Below are positions 47,044-55,880 of a DNA stretch of 64,000 nt, piece by piece. A program made the translations under genes and the position numbers. Position 1 is the first letter of the stretch. Every line of letters begins with the position of its first letter. The DNA is taken from assembly GCF_015751785.1 (NCBI RefSeq), contig NZ_JADOTY010000001.1, forward strand, positions 744,001 to 808,000, written 5' to 3'. The notes under the pieces are model-generated. The model was not told the origin of the DNA. It ran no database searches and saw only the letters and a list, made by a program, of their open reading frames with translations. The stretch is from Micromonospora vinacea (GTDB lineage Bacteria; Actinomycetota; Actinomycetes; Mycobacteriales; Micromonosporaceae).

Positions 47044-47946
47044 TTACGGGAGGGGGATTGTGCGGGCTTCTGCTCGGGCGGTTTCGGCGGCGGCGAGGAT
47101 GGTGACGACCTCACGGCCGAAGCGGACGTCGCAGCGGTGATCCCGGCTGCCGGCCCGCACCTGCTCGACGAGCTGGTCGATGGCGACGCCGAACGCGGTG
47201 GCGGCGTCGTTCTCGCCGAACGGGACGTTCTCGATGCCGTTTTCGCCGTAGAACACGAACTCCCGGGCCATCGACTCGGTCGGGGCATCCAGGGAGAGTG
47301 AGGCGCTGCTCGTGGCACCCCCCTCGTGGGTGAGCAGCAGGTGCACCATCCCGTTCGGGCCGTCCATCGCCGCCACCTGCGTCACCCGGCCCAGCACCGG
47401 CAGGAGGATCGAGAGGGCGTGCGGGGCGATGTCCCAGAGCGCCCCGTGCTCGCGACGCCACAACGAGCCGCCGTACGGGCTGCCCTCATGAAAGATCGAC
47501 GCGAACGCGGTGGTCCGGCCGTGCTGCCAGCCCCCGGCGGCGGCGGTGGCGGCGAGGAACGCTGTCACGTTCGGCTGGAACCGCTGGGTGAAGAAGACGA
47601 CCGAGGCGACCCCGGACTCGTCGGCGGCGGCCACGACGCGGTCGGCGTCGGCCACGCTGAGCGCCAGCGGCTTGTCCAGCAGCAGGTGCCGGCCGGCGCG
47701 GGCGGCCCGGACCGCGATGTCGGCCTGGATGTCCGGCGGCAGGGCGACGGCGATCGCCTCACACTGCTCGATCAGCGCGTCGACGTCGGCGTAGGCAGGC
47801 ACCCCGTACCGCTCGGCAAGCGCTGACGCTCGCTCCGGGTTGCGCCCCCACACCCCGACCAACTCGGCGTCGGGATGTGCGTGCAGCGCCTTCCCGTGCG
47901 TCTCGATCGCCCAGTGACCGGTGCCGAACAAGCCGAACCGCAGCAC
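47044..47946 (-). CDS. Gfo/Idh/MocA-family oxidoreductase
   Basis: The protein has 300 aa. The Rossmann start is FGLFGTGHWAIETHGKAL and the family lysine is in LLLDKPLALSVADADRVV. The C-terminal substrate domain contains WRREHGALWDIAPHALSILL, the usual D/H active-site helix. It probably oxidises or reduces a sugar or inositol with NAD(P); the substrate is unknown. The GTG at 47946 is 185 bp from the divergent cupin gene. Confidence 0.9.
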   Translation of the reverse strand: MLRFGLFGTGHWAIETHGKALHAHPDAELVGVWGRNPERASALAERYGVPAYADVDALIEQCEAIAVALPPDIQADIAVRAARAGRHLLLDKPLALSVADADRVVAAADESGVASVVFFTQRFQPNVTAFLAATAAAGGWQHGRTTAFASIFHEGSPYGGSLWRREHGALWDIAPHALSILLPVLGRVTQVAAMDGPNGMVHLLLTHEGGATSSASLSLDAPTESMAREFVFYGENGIENVPFGENDAATAFGVAIDQLVEQVRAGSRDHRCDVRFGREVVTILAAAETARAEARTIPLP

Positions 47947-48131
47947 GTGTACCTCCGCTGTTTTCCCCGCACCATGGCAACGCCACGGACGTGATCCACG
48001 CTAGTCTCCCCGGCGGTCATGACGGCGGCGGGTTCGACCAATCGAAGCAGCCCACCGCCGTTTCCGCTCTCGGTGACGTCAGGTCCGAATGCCGCCAGAC
48101 ACCCCAGGTACGGCGAGGCAGTCTCGAGGAC

Positions 48132-48494
48132 ATGCCGAGCACGAATCCAGCGACGACCAGCGGTGTCGTGACCTTCGACCACTGGTACGACTTCACCGAG
48201 GGTGGCCCCGTGCACCGCGCGCTGCTGCCGTTTCCGTCAACGGCGCCCGCTCCGTTCGAGGTTGCGCGCTGGTCGGTGGCCCCGAACACGTCCAACGATC
48301 TCGACGTCCACCGGTCTCGTGAGGTGTGGATCATCGTGGCCGGAACCGGAACCGTGACCTTCGCCGACCAGGCCAGCGTCCTGCGGGCCGGAGACGTCGT
48401 GGCGTTCGACAGCACTGTGCCGCACCAGATCCGGAACGACGGACCGGATCCGCTCCTTGCCGTCTCCGTCTACTGGCTGCAAGGGGACGACTGA
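48132..48494 (+). CDS. Single-domain cupin protein
   Basis: The protein has 120 aa from the ATG at 48132. A conserved cupin barrel: motif 1 is around DVHRSREVWIIVAGTGTVTF and motif 2 is AGDVVAFDSTVPHQIRNDG. Metal ligands of motif 1 (His, Glu) and the His of motif 2 are present. The length fits a small storage- or sugar-binding/isomerase cupin; function unknown. Divergent from the Gfo/Idh gene, so a shared metabolic role is possible. Confidence 0.82.
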   Translation: MPSTNPATTSGVVTFDHWYDFTEGGPVHRALLPFPSTAPAPFEVARWSVAPNTSNDLDVHRSREVWIIVAGTGTVTFADQASVLRAGDVVAFDSTVPHQIRNDGPDPLLAVSVYWLQGDD

Positions 48495-48575
48495 CGCCCA
48501 CCCGAACGGCGTCGGGAACGGGGGCTGCGGCCACAGCGACAGGCGCGCGTCACACGCGGAGAGGCAGGGCATCCC

Positions 48576-48592
48576 TTTACTACGACGGTTAG
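48576..48592 (+). promoter_or_regulatory. TACTA-N7-TAGTA dyad upstream of two membrane-protein genes
   Basis: Perfect 5-bp arms around CGACGGT, about 40 bp before the next gene start and overlapping a possible -10 TAGGCT. It could be an operator; no regulator is adjacent. Such short dyads can occur by chance. Confidence 0.3.
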
Positions 48593-48633
48593 TAGGCTGT
48601 GCCGGTGACCGAGGCAACGACCGGGTGGTGCCG

Positions 48634-49026
48634 GTGACCAGCGTGGGCGCCGACTCGCCGGTGGATGGGATCGTCGCGACAGTGCCGATCGTGCTGTCAC
48701 TGCTCGTGGCGGTGTGGGCGCTGGTGGCGGCGGTACGCCACCGGCCGCCGGACCAGGTGCAGTTCGTCGGTCTGGCCGTACTCGAAGTGGCGTTGCTGGT
48801 GTTGAGCGTGCTGGCGCTCGTCGCGGTCGGCGGCGGGGATCGGCCCGGCGAGCCCGGCGCCTTCTTCGGCTACCTGGTCACGCTGGTGTGCCTGCCGCCA
48901 CTGGCCTGGGTGCTGGCCCGGATGGAACCGACCCGCTGGGGCTCGGCGATCGTGTGCGCGGTCTGCCTGGTGGCCCCGGTGGTGGTGGTCCGGTTGCAGC
49001 AGACCTGGGAGGTGCTCGGTGGTTGA
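48634..49026 (+). CDS. Small membrane protein of unknown function
   Basis: About 130 aa. GTG at 48634 is used; in-frame GTGs at 48625 and 48628 are equally possible. Four hydrophobic segments: VPIVLSLLVAVWALVAAV, LAVLEVALLVLSVLALVAV, FFGYLVTLVCLPPLAWVLA and IVCAVCLVAPVVVV. No family recognised with certainty. Its end overlaps the start of the next membrane-protein gene by 8 bp, so the two products are probably made together and may form a complex. Confidence 0.75.
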   Translation: MTSVGADSPVDGIVATVPIVLSLLVAVWALVAAVRHRPPDQVQFVGLAVLEVALLVLSVLALVAVGGGDRPGEPGAFFGYLVTLVCLPPLAWVLARMEPTRWGSAIVCAVCLVAPVVVVRLQQTWEVLGG

Positions 49027-49435
49027 GACAGGACCGGCCCCCCGGCGTACGAACTCCGGCCCGGGTCGGCTGCTGATCGCGGTCTACCTGCTCTTCGCCA
49101 TCGCGGCGACGAGTCGGGCGGGTCTGCAACTCGCCACCAAGTTCGACGAGGCGCCGGTGGCGTACCTGCTCTCCGGGGTGGCCGCGCTCATCTACATCGT
49201 GGCGGCGGTGGGGCTGGCCCGCGCCGGGCACACCGGCCGACGGGTCGCGCTGGCGTGCTGCTCCGTGGAGCTGGTCGGGGTGGTCGCGGTCGGCATCCTG
49301 AGCCTGGTCGACAGGGAACTCTTCCCGGACGAGACGGTCTGGTCGCAGTTCGGCAGCGGGTACGGCTACATCCCGCTGGTGCTGCCGGTGCTCGGCCTGA
49401 TCTGGCTCTGGCGCACCCGCCGCGCACCGGCCTGA
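49019..49435 (+). CDS. Small four-helix membrane protein
   Basis: The protein has 138 aa, GTG at 49019, overlapping the preceding gene by 8 bp. Predicted helices: LLIAVYLLFAIAAT, VAYLLSGVAALIYIVAAVGLA, VALACCSVELVGVVAVGIL and YIPLVLPVLGLIWLW. The loop DRELFPDETVWSQFGSGYGY is conserved-looking and polar. Short actinobacterial integral proteins of this kind are common but unassigned. A terminator follows. Confidence 0.75.
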   Translation: MVETGPAPRRTNSGPGRLLIAVYLLFAIAATSRAGLQLATKFDEAPVAYLLSGVAALIYIVAAVGLARAGHTGRRVALACCSVELVGVVAVGILSLVDRELFPDETVWSQFGSGYGYIPLVLPVLGLIWLWRTRRAPA

Positions 49436-49463
49436 CCACCGCGCGCCCGCCTGACCCGCCCGA

Positions 49464-49504
49464 CGACGAGGGCGCCGGCCTACCTGCCGGAGCGCCCTCG
49501 TCGG
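49464..49504. terminator. Bidirectional terminator between convergent genes
   Basis: CGACGAGGGCG-CCGGC pairs with GCCGG-A-GCGCCCTCGTCG around the loop CTACCT, 16 bp total with one bulge. It lies between the membrane-protein pair and the FabG-like gene. Confidence 0.75.
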
Positions 49505-49513
49505 GAGTACGGG

Positions 49514-50272
49514 TCAGTCCCGTGGGCCGCCCGCGACGTAGATGACCTGACCGGAGACGAAGCCGGCGCCCTCGCTCGCCAGGAACGAGATGGTGTGCGC
49601 GACGTCCTCCGGCCGGCCCGGGCGACGGACCGGGATCTCGGCGGCGGCGTGCTTCTGGAAGTCGTCGAAGTCGACCTTCATCCGGGCGGCGGTGGCCGCT
49701 GTCATGTCGGTGACGATGAAGCCGGGTGCGACGGCGTTCACGGTCACCCCGAACGGCCCCAGCTCGATGGCGAGCGTCTTGGTGAAGCCCTGCAGGCCGG
49801 CCTTGGCGGCGGCGTAGTTCGCCTGGCCCCGGTTGCCCAGCGCGGAGGTGCTGGAGAGGTTGACGATCCGCCCCCACTTCCGGTCCACCATGTGCTTCTG
49901 GGCCGCCTGGCTGAACAGGAACGCGCCGCGCAGGTGCACCCCCATCACCGTGTCCCAGTCGGCGTTGGTCATCTTGAACAGCAGGTTGTCGCGGAGCACA
50001 CCGGCGTTGTTGACCAGCACGGTGGGCGCGCCCAGCTCGGCGGCGATCCGGCTCACCGCCGCCTCGACCTGGTCCCGGTCGGACACGTCGGCGCCCACCC
50101 CGAGCGCCCGGCCGCCCTCGGCGGCGATGGCGTCCACCGTCTCCTTGGTGGCCGCCTCCTCGATGTCGACCACGGCGACGGCCATCCCGTCGGCGGCCAG
50201 CCGTCGGGCGGTGGCCGCGCCGATGCCGCGTGCGGCTCCGGTGACGATGGCGACGCGGGACTCCTCCGACAT
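49514..50272 (-). CDS. FabG-like 3-oxoacyl-ACP reductase / SDR
   Basis: The protein has 252 aa, classical SDR. Cofactor motif TGAARGIGAATARRL, NNAGVLRDN, and catalytic Ser-Tyr-Lys in NLSSTSALGNRGQANYAAAKAGLQGF. The Asp after the second strand (VVDIEE) suggests NAD rather than NADP. Also possible: acetoacetyl-CoA reductase or another secondary alcohol dehydrogenase; no fatty-acid genes are adjacent. ATG at 50272. It is downstream of the GH13 gene on the same strand. Confidence 0.88.
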   Translation of the reverse strand: MSEESRVAIVTGAARGIGAATARRLAADGMAVAVVDIEEAATKETVDAIAAEGGRALGVGADVSDRDQVEAAVSRIAAELGAPTVLVNNAGVLRDNLLFKMTNADWDTVMGVHLRGAFLFSQAAQKHMVDRKWGRIVNLSSTSALGNRGQANYAAAKAGLQGFTKTLAIELGPFGVTVNAVAPGFIVTDMTAATAARMKVDFDDFQKHAAAEIPVRRPGRPEDVAHTISFLASEGAGFVSGQVIYVAGGPRD

Positions 50273-50315
50273 GATTACCTCCCGGTAACGTGGGGTCGAT
50301 CGGAGGAGCTTAACG

Positions 50316-51968
50316 TCAACAGGCCGACCCTCGGCATAGGCGAATCCACCGGTATCCGTAGCCGGAGACCTTCACCGCGCCGAGCTTGCCCAGCTCTCCG
50401 TAGCCGCGGTCGGCGAGCACGTCGATCGGCAGGTCGGCCTCCGGTTCGAGGCTGCTCAGGTCCACCTCGACGTCGTCGGTGCCCAGGTTGTGCACGAAGA
50501 CCATCGTCCCGGTCGGCCCGTCCGCCCGGTGCGTCAGCACGCCCGGCGGCACCGGCACGTCGATGTGGCTGGTCGAGCCGGAGCCGATCTCCGGTGCCTC
50601 CCGCAGCGTACGGATCATGCGCTCGAACCAGGCGAGCAGGGACTTCGGGTCGCCCCGCTGGGCGGTGACGTTGACGTTCTGGTAGCCGAACTCGCCCTTC
50701 TCGATCACCGGGCGGACCAGCTTCTCCGGGTCCGCCGTGGAGAAGCCGGCATTCGGCTGGTACGACCACTGCATCGGGGTACGGATCGCGTCCCGACCCC
50801 GCAGCGACAGGTCCTCGCCCATCCCGATCTCCTCGCCGTAGCGCAGCACCGGCGTGCCGCGCATCGAGAACTGGAGGGCGTACGCCAGCTCGATGCGCCG
50901 CCGGTCGTTGCCGAGCATCGGGGCGAGCCGGCGACGGATGCCCCGGTCGTAGATGCGCATGTTCTCGTCCGGGCCGAACTCCGCGTACACCTGGTTGCGC
51001 TGTTCGGTAGTCAGCCGGGACAGGTCGATCTCGTCGTGGTTGCGCAGGAAGGTGGCCCACTGCCCACCGACCGGCAGCTTCGGGGTGTCGTGCAACGCGT
51101 CGATCAACGATTCCGGGTCCTGCCGGGCCAGGGACAGCATGAGTCGACCGTTGAGCATGAAGTCGAAGAGCATGTGGATGCGGTTGCCGGAACCGCTGGC
51201 GTCGCCGAAGAACGTCGGTAGCTGGTCCGGCTCGACGTTCGCCTCGGCCAGCAGGACGGCGTCACCGCGGCGCCACTGGACGTGCTGGCGCATCTCGGTG
51301 AGGAACTCGAAGTCCTTCGGGGAGTTCGGGTTGCCCGGCTCGGTCAGCTCGATGATGAACGGCACCGCGTCCATCCGGAAGCCGGAGACGCCGAGCTGGA
51401 GCCAGAACGACATGATCTTCTTGATCTCGTCGCGGACCTGCGGATTGGCGAAGTTGAGGTCCGGCTGGAACTTGTAGAACCGGTGATAGAACCACGCCTT
51501 GGCGGTCCGGTCGTAACTCCAGGTCTCGTCCTGCTCGCCGGGGAAGACCATGCCCTGGTGCCGGTCGTCCGGCTCGGTGTCGGACCAGACGTACCAGTCC
51601 CGGTACGGCGAGTCCGGCGACGAGCGGGCGGACTGGAACCACGGGTGTTCGTCGGAGGTGTGGTTGACCACCAGGTCGATGATCACGCGGATGCCCCGGT
51701 TCTGCGCCTGGTGCAGCAGCTCGGCGAAGTCGCCCAGGGTGCCGAAGCGCGGGTCCACGTTGTAGAAGTCGGTGGCGTCGTAGCCGTCGTCACGGTTGGG
51801 CGACGGGTGGATGGGGTGCAGCCACAGGCAGGTCACCCCGAGTCGGGCCAGGTAGTCCAGCCTCCCGATCAACCCACGGATGTCACCGACCCCGTCGCCG
51901 TCGGAGTCGGCGTACGTGTCGATGTCGAGGCAGTAGACGACGGCTTCGGAATACCAACGGTCACCCAT
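50316..51968 (-). CDS. GH13 glycoside hydrolase, trehalose-synthase-like
   Basis: The protein has 550 aa from the ATG at 51968. The TIM-barrel conserved regions: VIIDLVVNHTSDEH, GFRMDAVPFI (nucleophile Asp near 199), VLLAEANV (acid Glu near 243) and FLRNHDEID (Asp near 310). The N-terminal pattern DGVGDIRGLIGRLDYLARLGVTCLWLHPIHPSP and WYVWSDTEPDD is that of TreS/alpha-glucosidase group proteins (maltose-trehalose isomerisation or maltose hydrolysis). No fused maltokinase. Trehalose synthase versus alpha-glucosidase cannot be decided by eye. Confidence 0.85.
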   Translation of the reverse strand: MGDRWYSEAVVYCLDIDTYADSDGDGVGDIRGLIGRLDYLARLGVTCLWLHPIHPSPNRDDGYDATDFYNVDPRFGTLGDFAELLHQAQNRGIRVIIDLVVNHTSDEHPWFQSARSSPDSPYRDWYVWSDTEPDDRHQGMVFPGEQDETWSYDRTAKAWFYHRFYKFQPDLNFANPQVRDEIKKIMSFWLQLGVSGFRMDAVPFIIELTEPGNPNSPKDFEFLTEMRQHVQWRRGDAVLLAEANVEPDQLPTFFGDASGSGNRIHMLFDFMLNGRLMLSLARQDPESLIDALHDTPKLPVGGQWATFLRNHDEIDLSRLTTEQRNQVYAEFGPDENMRIYDRGIRRRLAPMLGNDRRRIELAYALQFSMRGTPVLRYGEEIGMGEDLSLRGRDAIRTPMQWSYQPNAGFSTADPEKLVRPVIEKGEFGYQNVNVTAQRGDPKSLLAWFERMIRTLREAPEIGSGSTSHIDVPVPPGVLTHRADGPTGTMVFVHNLGTDDVEVDLSSLEPEADLPIDVLADRGYGELGKLGAVKVSGYGYRWIRLCRGSAC

Positions 51969-52055
51969 GCCGGAGGAACATCTCCGATCCACCGCTGCGG
52001 CAAACCCGTCCGGCGGGCGGGCGGGCGGCGGGCGGCGTTGGTTACCGTGCCGGTC

Positions 52056-52670
52056 ATGGAGAACGACCTCGTACCGCCGAGCGAACTGTTGGACTGGTCC
52101 CGGGGTAGCTGGCTGCACCCGCCGGTACGCGTCGAGGAGGGCCCGGCCGGCGAGCTGGTCGTCGAGCCGGCCGCCGACAGCGACTTCTGGCGGCGGACCA
52201 GCTACGGCTTCGTGCACGACAACGGCCCGGCCCTGCTGGCACCGCTGCCGGTGGGCACCGCCATGGAGGTGAGCTTCCGGCTCGACTTCTCGGCGCAGTT
52301 CGACCAGGCCGGTGCGTTCGTCCGGGTCGACGAACGGACCTGGACAAAGGCCGGTGTGGAGATCAGCGACGGCGAGGTGCAGCTCGGCGCGGTGGTGACC
52401 CGGGAATTCTCCGACTGGTCGGTGGGGCCGGTGCCGGAGTGGGCGGGCCGGGAGGTGACCATCCGGGTCAGCCGGGCCGGCGACGCGCTGACCGTCCGCG
52501 CCCGGGTCGACGACGAGCCGTGGCGACTGGTCCGCCTCGCCCCGCTGGACCCGACGGCCGAGGCCATGGCCGGCCCGTTCTGCTGCGCGCCGTCCCGCGC
52601 CGGTCTGACAGTGGTGTTCACCGGCTGGAGGCAGGGGCCGGCGGACACCGCGCTGCACCCGGAGCACTGA
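52056..52670 (+). CDS. DUF1349 (concanavalin-like) protein
   Basis: The protein has 204 aa. Segments DFWRRTSYGFVHDNGPALL, DQAGAFVRVDERTWTKAGVEI and FCCAPSRAGLTVVF are typical of DUF1349, a jelly-roll fold annotated as regulation of enolase-like protein in some databases without clear evidence. Cytoplasmic (no signal). Start ATG at 52056. Divergent from the GH13 gene with an 87-bp spacer. Confidence 0.83.
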   Translation: MENDLVPPSELLDWSRGSWLHPPVRVEEGPAGELVVEPAADSDFWRRTSYGFVHDNGPALLAPLPVGTAMEVSFRLDFSAQFDQAGAFVRVDERTWTKAGVEISDGEVQLGAVVTREFSDWSVGPVPEWAGREVTIRVSRAGDALTVRARVDDEPWRLVRLAPLDPTAEAMAGPFCCAPSRAGLTVVFTGWRQGPADTALHPEH

Positions 52671-52739
52671 GCGCAGGTGTAGCTCGGGCCCGGCTGGGTA
52701 TGACCATCCGATCCCCGAGAGCCGACCGGAAGGACGACC

Positions 52740-53411
52740 ATGGCGTACGCCCAGGCTGGCGACCCGTCCGGGTTCACCGGGTTGACCGGCTGGGTGGCCT
52801 CGGTGATCGAGGTGATGGGCCCGGTCGGCGTGGCGCTGCTGGTGGCGCTGGAGAGCATCGTTCCGCCGATCCCCAGCGAGATCGTGCTGGCGCTCGCCGG
52901 CTTCCTGGCGCACGAGGGCAAGTTCAACGTCTTCCTCGTGGTGCTGGCCGCGACTGTCGGCTCGCTGGTCGGCGCGTTGGTGCTCTACTGGCTGGGCGCG
53001 GCGCTGGGCGAGGAACGGCTCAAGCGCTGGTTGGACCACATCCCGTTGGTGGACCGCGACGACCTGGAGAAGGCCGACAAGTGGTTCGAGCGGCACGGTC
53101 GGTGGGCGGTGCTGATCGGTCGGGTGGTGCCGGTGGTCCGCAGCCTGGTCTCCGTGCCGGCCGGAGCCAACCGGATGCCGCTGGGTGAGTTCATCCTGCT
53201 CACCACCATCGGCAGCGGGGTGTGGAACGGTCTCATCGTGGGAGCCGGCTACGGGCTCGGGAGCCGTTGGCAGGACGTCGAGCGCTACAGCGACTGGTTC
53301 AACTACGCGATCGTCGCGGTCTTCGCCGTGTTGGTGGCCAGCTGGGTGATCCGTAAGGTTCGTAAGCGTCGGAACCGCGACGACCGGCGGTCGGTGACCG
53401 CCGGTCGCTGA
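52740..53411 (+). CDS. DedA-family membrane protein
   Basis: The protein has 223 aa. Several membrane segments with the DedA motifs ESIVPPIPSEIVLALAGFLAH, LVLYWLGAALGEE, and GRVVPVVRSLVSVPAGANRM (the conserved Arg/Gly/Pro half-helix of the family). DedA/SNARE-associated proteins act as lipid scramblases or flippases in other organisms, including undecaprenyl phosphate carriers; this role is inferred. Ends 5 bp from the convergent YidC-like gene. Confidence 0.92.
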   Translation: MAYAQAGDPSGFTGLTGWVASVIEVMGPVGVALLVALESIVPPIPSEIVLALAGFLAHEGKFNVFLVVLAATVGSLVGALVLYWLGAALGEERLKRWLDHIPLVDRDDLEKADKWFERHGRWAVLIGRVVPVVRSLVSVPAGANRMPLGEFILLTTIGSGVWNGLIVGAGYGLGSRWQDVERYSDWFNYAIVAVFAVLVASWVIRKVRKRRNRDDRRSVTAGR

Positions 53412-53416
53412 TCGCG

Positions 53417-54163
53417 TTACCGGTCAGCCGGCGACGGAACCGCCTGGGGTCGCCGGAGTACCGCCTGTTCGAGGGCCGACCACACGCTCGTGGTCACCAG
53501 GTAGATCACCGCGGCGAGCGGCAGCACCAGCGCCACCAGCACGGTCGTGAACGGCAGCAGGGGCAGCAGCCGGCCGAGCGTGGCCGCCCCCGGCCCCTCG
53601 GTCGGCGTACCGGCCACCGTGCCCACCGCCGCCGACGCCCGACGGGCCCGCCGCGACGACCACCAGGCCACCGCCAACAACACCACCAGCAGTACGCCGA
53701 ACAGCGGTCCGGCCGCACCGGCCAGCCCCTCGGTGAGATGGTGACCCAGTGGCACGCCGGCCAACCGCTCGTCCAGCAACCCGGTGCCGCCCTCACTGGT
53801 GCTGAACAACCGGTACAGCACCAGCAGGAACGGCGCCTGGATGAGCAACGGCAGACAGCCGGCGATCGGGTTCGCGCCGGCCTCGCGGTACAACGTGAAC
53901 ACCTCGCGCTGAAGCGTCGCCGGGTCGTCGGGGTACCGCTGCTGAAGGTCACGCACCTGTGGGGCGAGCGCCGCGCGGCGCCGCTCGCCGCGGACCTGCG
54001 CGACCGTCAGCGGCGAGATCAGCAGGCGGACGGCGATGGTGAAGAGCACGATCGCCGCGGCGGTCGCCGCACCGCCGGCCAGTGGTTCGAGCAGCTCGGT
54101 GAGCCAGGACAGCGCGCTGCCGGCAGCGGCGACAGCGTCATGCAGTGGTGCGAAGGCAAGCAT
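53417..54163 (-). CDS. YidC/Oxa1-family membrane insertase, short paralogue
   Basis: The protein has 248 aa from the ATG at 54163. Five predicted helices, starting with an amphipathic N-terminus (MLAFAPLHDAVAAAGSALSWL) and the groove segment AIVLFTIAVRLLISPLTVAQVRGERRRAAL with the conserved Arg, then the loop LQQRYPDDPATLQREVFTLYREAGANPIAGCLPLL. The C-terminus lacks the long basic tail of the essential YidC next to rnpA/dnaA, so this is likely a second insertase. Downstream of a small membrane protein gene on the same strand. Confidence 0.9.
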   Translation of the reverse strand: MLAFAPLHDAVAAAGSALSWLTELLEPLAGGAATAAAIVLFTIAVRLLISPLTVAQVRGERRRAALAPQVRDLQQRYPDDPATLQREVFTLYREAGANPIAGCLPLLIQAPFLLVLYRLFSTSEGGTGLLDERLAGVPLGHHLTEGLAGAAGPLFGVLLVVLLAVAWWSSRRARRASAAVGTVAGTPTEGPGAATLGRLLPLLPFTTVLVALVLPLAAVIYLVTTSVWSALEQAVLRRPQAVPSPADR

Positions 54164-54265
54164 GGGAAACCCCTCGGTCCGATTCCGGTGAGGCCCTCCC
54201 CTGGGCGGCATCCGCTCAGCAAGGGGGGCCGGTGACGGCGGGATCGGCCGCGCGGCGGCGAGACG

Positions 54266-54559
54266 CTACGCGGCCGAGGGGTGTCCCGGAGCGCGGGGAC
54301 GAGGCCGACCGGCGGCATCGGGGTCGATCTGGCGGGGCATTCGGCGACTTCGGGAGCGGGCCCGCAGGCCGGCCCACCGGGGCCCGGCACCGGGTGGGCC
54401 CGCCCGGTCGTGCACCCGGGCCGCCAGCACCACGGCGAGCAGCACCAGGGCGGTCAACGCGGCGCCGGCGAGCAGGTCGACCGGTCGGCCCGCGAGCACT
54501 GTGAGCTGGGCGAACGCGGACATCCACGCGACCCCGAAAAAGCCCAGCAGCACCGGCAC
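54266..54559 (-). CDS. Small membrane protein next to YidC paralogue (DUF6412-like)
   Basis: About 97 aa from GTG at 54559; the longer upstream frame is Arg/Gly-rich and unsupported. Two helices: LLGFFGVAWMSAFAQLTVLAG and LLAGAALTALVLLAVVLAARV, then a basic tail (AGLRARSRSRRMP). Family assignment to DUF6412 is by recollection of Micromonosporaceae small proteins and is tentative. Same strand, 102 bp upstream of the YidC-like gene, so perhaps cotranscribed. Confidence 0.55.
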   Translation of the reverse strand: MPVLLGFFGVAWMSAFAQLTVLAGRPVDLLAGAALTALVLLAVVLAARVHDRAGPPGAGPRWAGLRARSRSRRMPRQIDPDAAGRPRPRAPGHPSAA

Positions 54560-54720
54560 GGGCTCAGCATAGGACCCGCTGTCACGTCGCCCAGCCGAAT
54601 CCTGCGGCCCGCTCCGAGTACGACGTGTCGCCGCCACGTTTCCCGGCATCGCCACGTTGGGTAACCAACGGCGGACCGACGCGGACGGACCGCGAACGGT
54701 GGAAACGGACGGGTGATGTG

Positions 54721-55857
54721 ATGACGGGTCAGGTGGCAGAGGCGCCCAGCGACATGGCTGCGGCGACCGGGTTGCTCACCGTGGGTGTCGAGGAGGAGTT
54801 CCTGCTCGTCGACCCGCACACCGGGGCTGCGGTTCCGGCCGTGGACCTGGTCATGGAGCAGGTGCCGGCCGAACTTCGCGGACAGGTGGAGCGGGAGTTC
54901 CAGACCAGTCAGATCGAGATCGGCAGCCCGCCCGGCCTGGAACTCTCGTCGATCCGGCACTCCCTCGGCGTCCTGCGTCGGGCGCTCTCCGACGCCGCCG
55001 AGCGGGCCGGCGTACGCCTGCTCGCCATCGGCACCGGCCCGGTGGACGGCCCGGTGCCACCGGTGGTGGACAAGCCCCGCTTCGACCGGATGATCGAGCG
55101 GTTCCGGCTGCTCGTTCCCGGCCCCGGCAACAACGGCATGCACGTGCACGTGGGGGTGCCCGACCCGGACACCGGCGTGCAGGTGCTCAACCACGTACGG
55201 CCGTGGCTGCCGATGCTGCACGCCGTCACCACCAACTCGCCGTTCTCCCGGGGCGAGGACACCGGCTACGCGAGTTGGCGCTCGGTGGAGTGGGAGCGTT
55301 GGCCGTCTGTGGCGCCGACGCCGTTTCTGGAGTCGCACGAGCACTACCAGCGGCTGATCCGGCAGTTGATCTCCAGCGGGGTGATGCTCGACGAGGGAAT
55401 GCTCTACTGGTACGCCCGGCTGTCGGCGAAGTACCCGACCGTTGAGCTGCGGATCGGCGACGTCTGCCCGTCGGTGGACGACGCGGTGCTGGTCGCCGCG
55501 CTGGTCCGGGCGCTGGTGGCCACCGCCATGGCGGATGTGGAGTCCGACCGGCCAGCGTTGCAGACCGACCACCACTTGCTGGTCGGGGCGCACTGGCGAG
55601 CCGCCCATGACGGCCTGGAAGGCGAGGCCGTCGACGTCACGAACGGTGAACTACGCCCAACCTGGGAGCTGTTGGACCGGTTCGTGGAGCGGATGCGTCC
55701 GGCGCTGGAGCAGCACGGCGACTGGGCCGAGGTGACCGACCTCCTGGGCGGCCTGCGTCGGCACGGCAGCGGCGCGGCACGCCAACGCGCGGTGTTCGAG
55801 CGCACCGGCAAACTCACCGACGTGGTGCAGGACGTCGCGCGGCAGACCCGCGGCTGA
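54721..55857 (+). CDS. Carboxylate-amine ligase, YbdK / GCS2 family
   Basis: The protein has 378 aa. GCS2 motifs: VGVEEEFLLVDP, QTSQIEIGSPPGLELSS, NNGMHVHVGVPD (ATP/metal His pair), RGEDTGYASWRSVEWERWPS and VELRIGDVCPSVDDAVLVAALVRAL. YbdK-type enzymes have weak glutamate-cysteine ligase activity; in actinobacteria paralogues serve mycothiol-, ergothioneine- or unknown pathways. No egt genes nearby. ATG at 54721. Likely cotranscribed with the flavoprotein gene 23 bp downstream. Confidence 0.9.
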   Translation: MTGQVAEAPSDMAAATGLLTVGVEEEFLLVDPHTGAAVPAVDLVMEQVPAELRGQVEREFQTSQIEIGSPPGLELSSIRHSLGVLRRALSDAAERAGVRLLAIGTGPVDGPVPPVVDKPRFDRMIERFRLLVPGPGNNGMHVHVGVPDPDTGVQVLNHVRPWLPMLHAVTTNSPFSRGEDTGYASWRSVEWERWPSVAPTPFLESHEHYQRLIRQLISSGVMLDEGMLYWYARLSAKYPTVELRIGDVCPSVDDAVLVAALVRALVATAMADVESDRPALQTDHHLLVGAHWRAAHDGLEGEAVDVTNGELRPTWELLDRFVERMRPALEQHGDWAEVTDLLGGLRRHGSGAARQRAVFERTGKLTDVVQDVARQTRG

Positions 55858-55880
55858 TCACCGCGTGACAGGATGGACCC

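Noticed and set aside
52056..53096. N-terminal extension of the minus-strand GH13 frame to 53096
   Set aside because: It is antisense to DUF1349 and DedA genes. The GH13 domain begins right at the ATG 51968 (MGDRWYSEAVVY).
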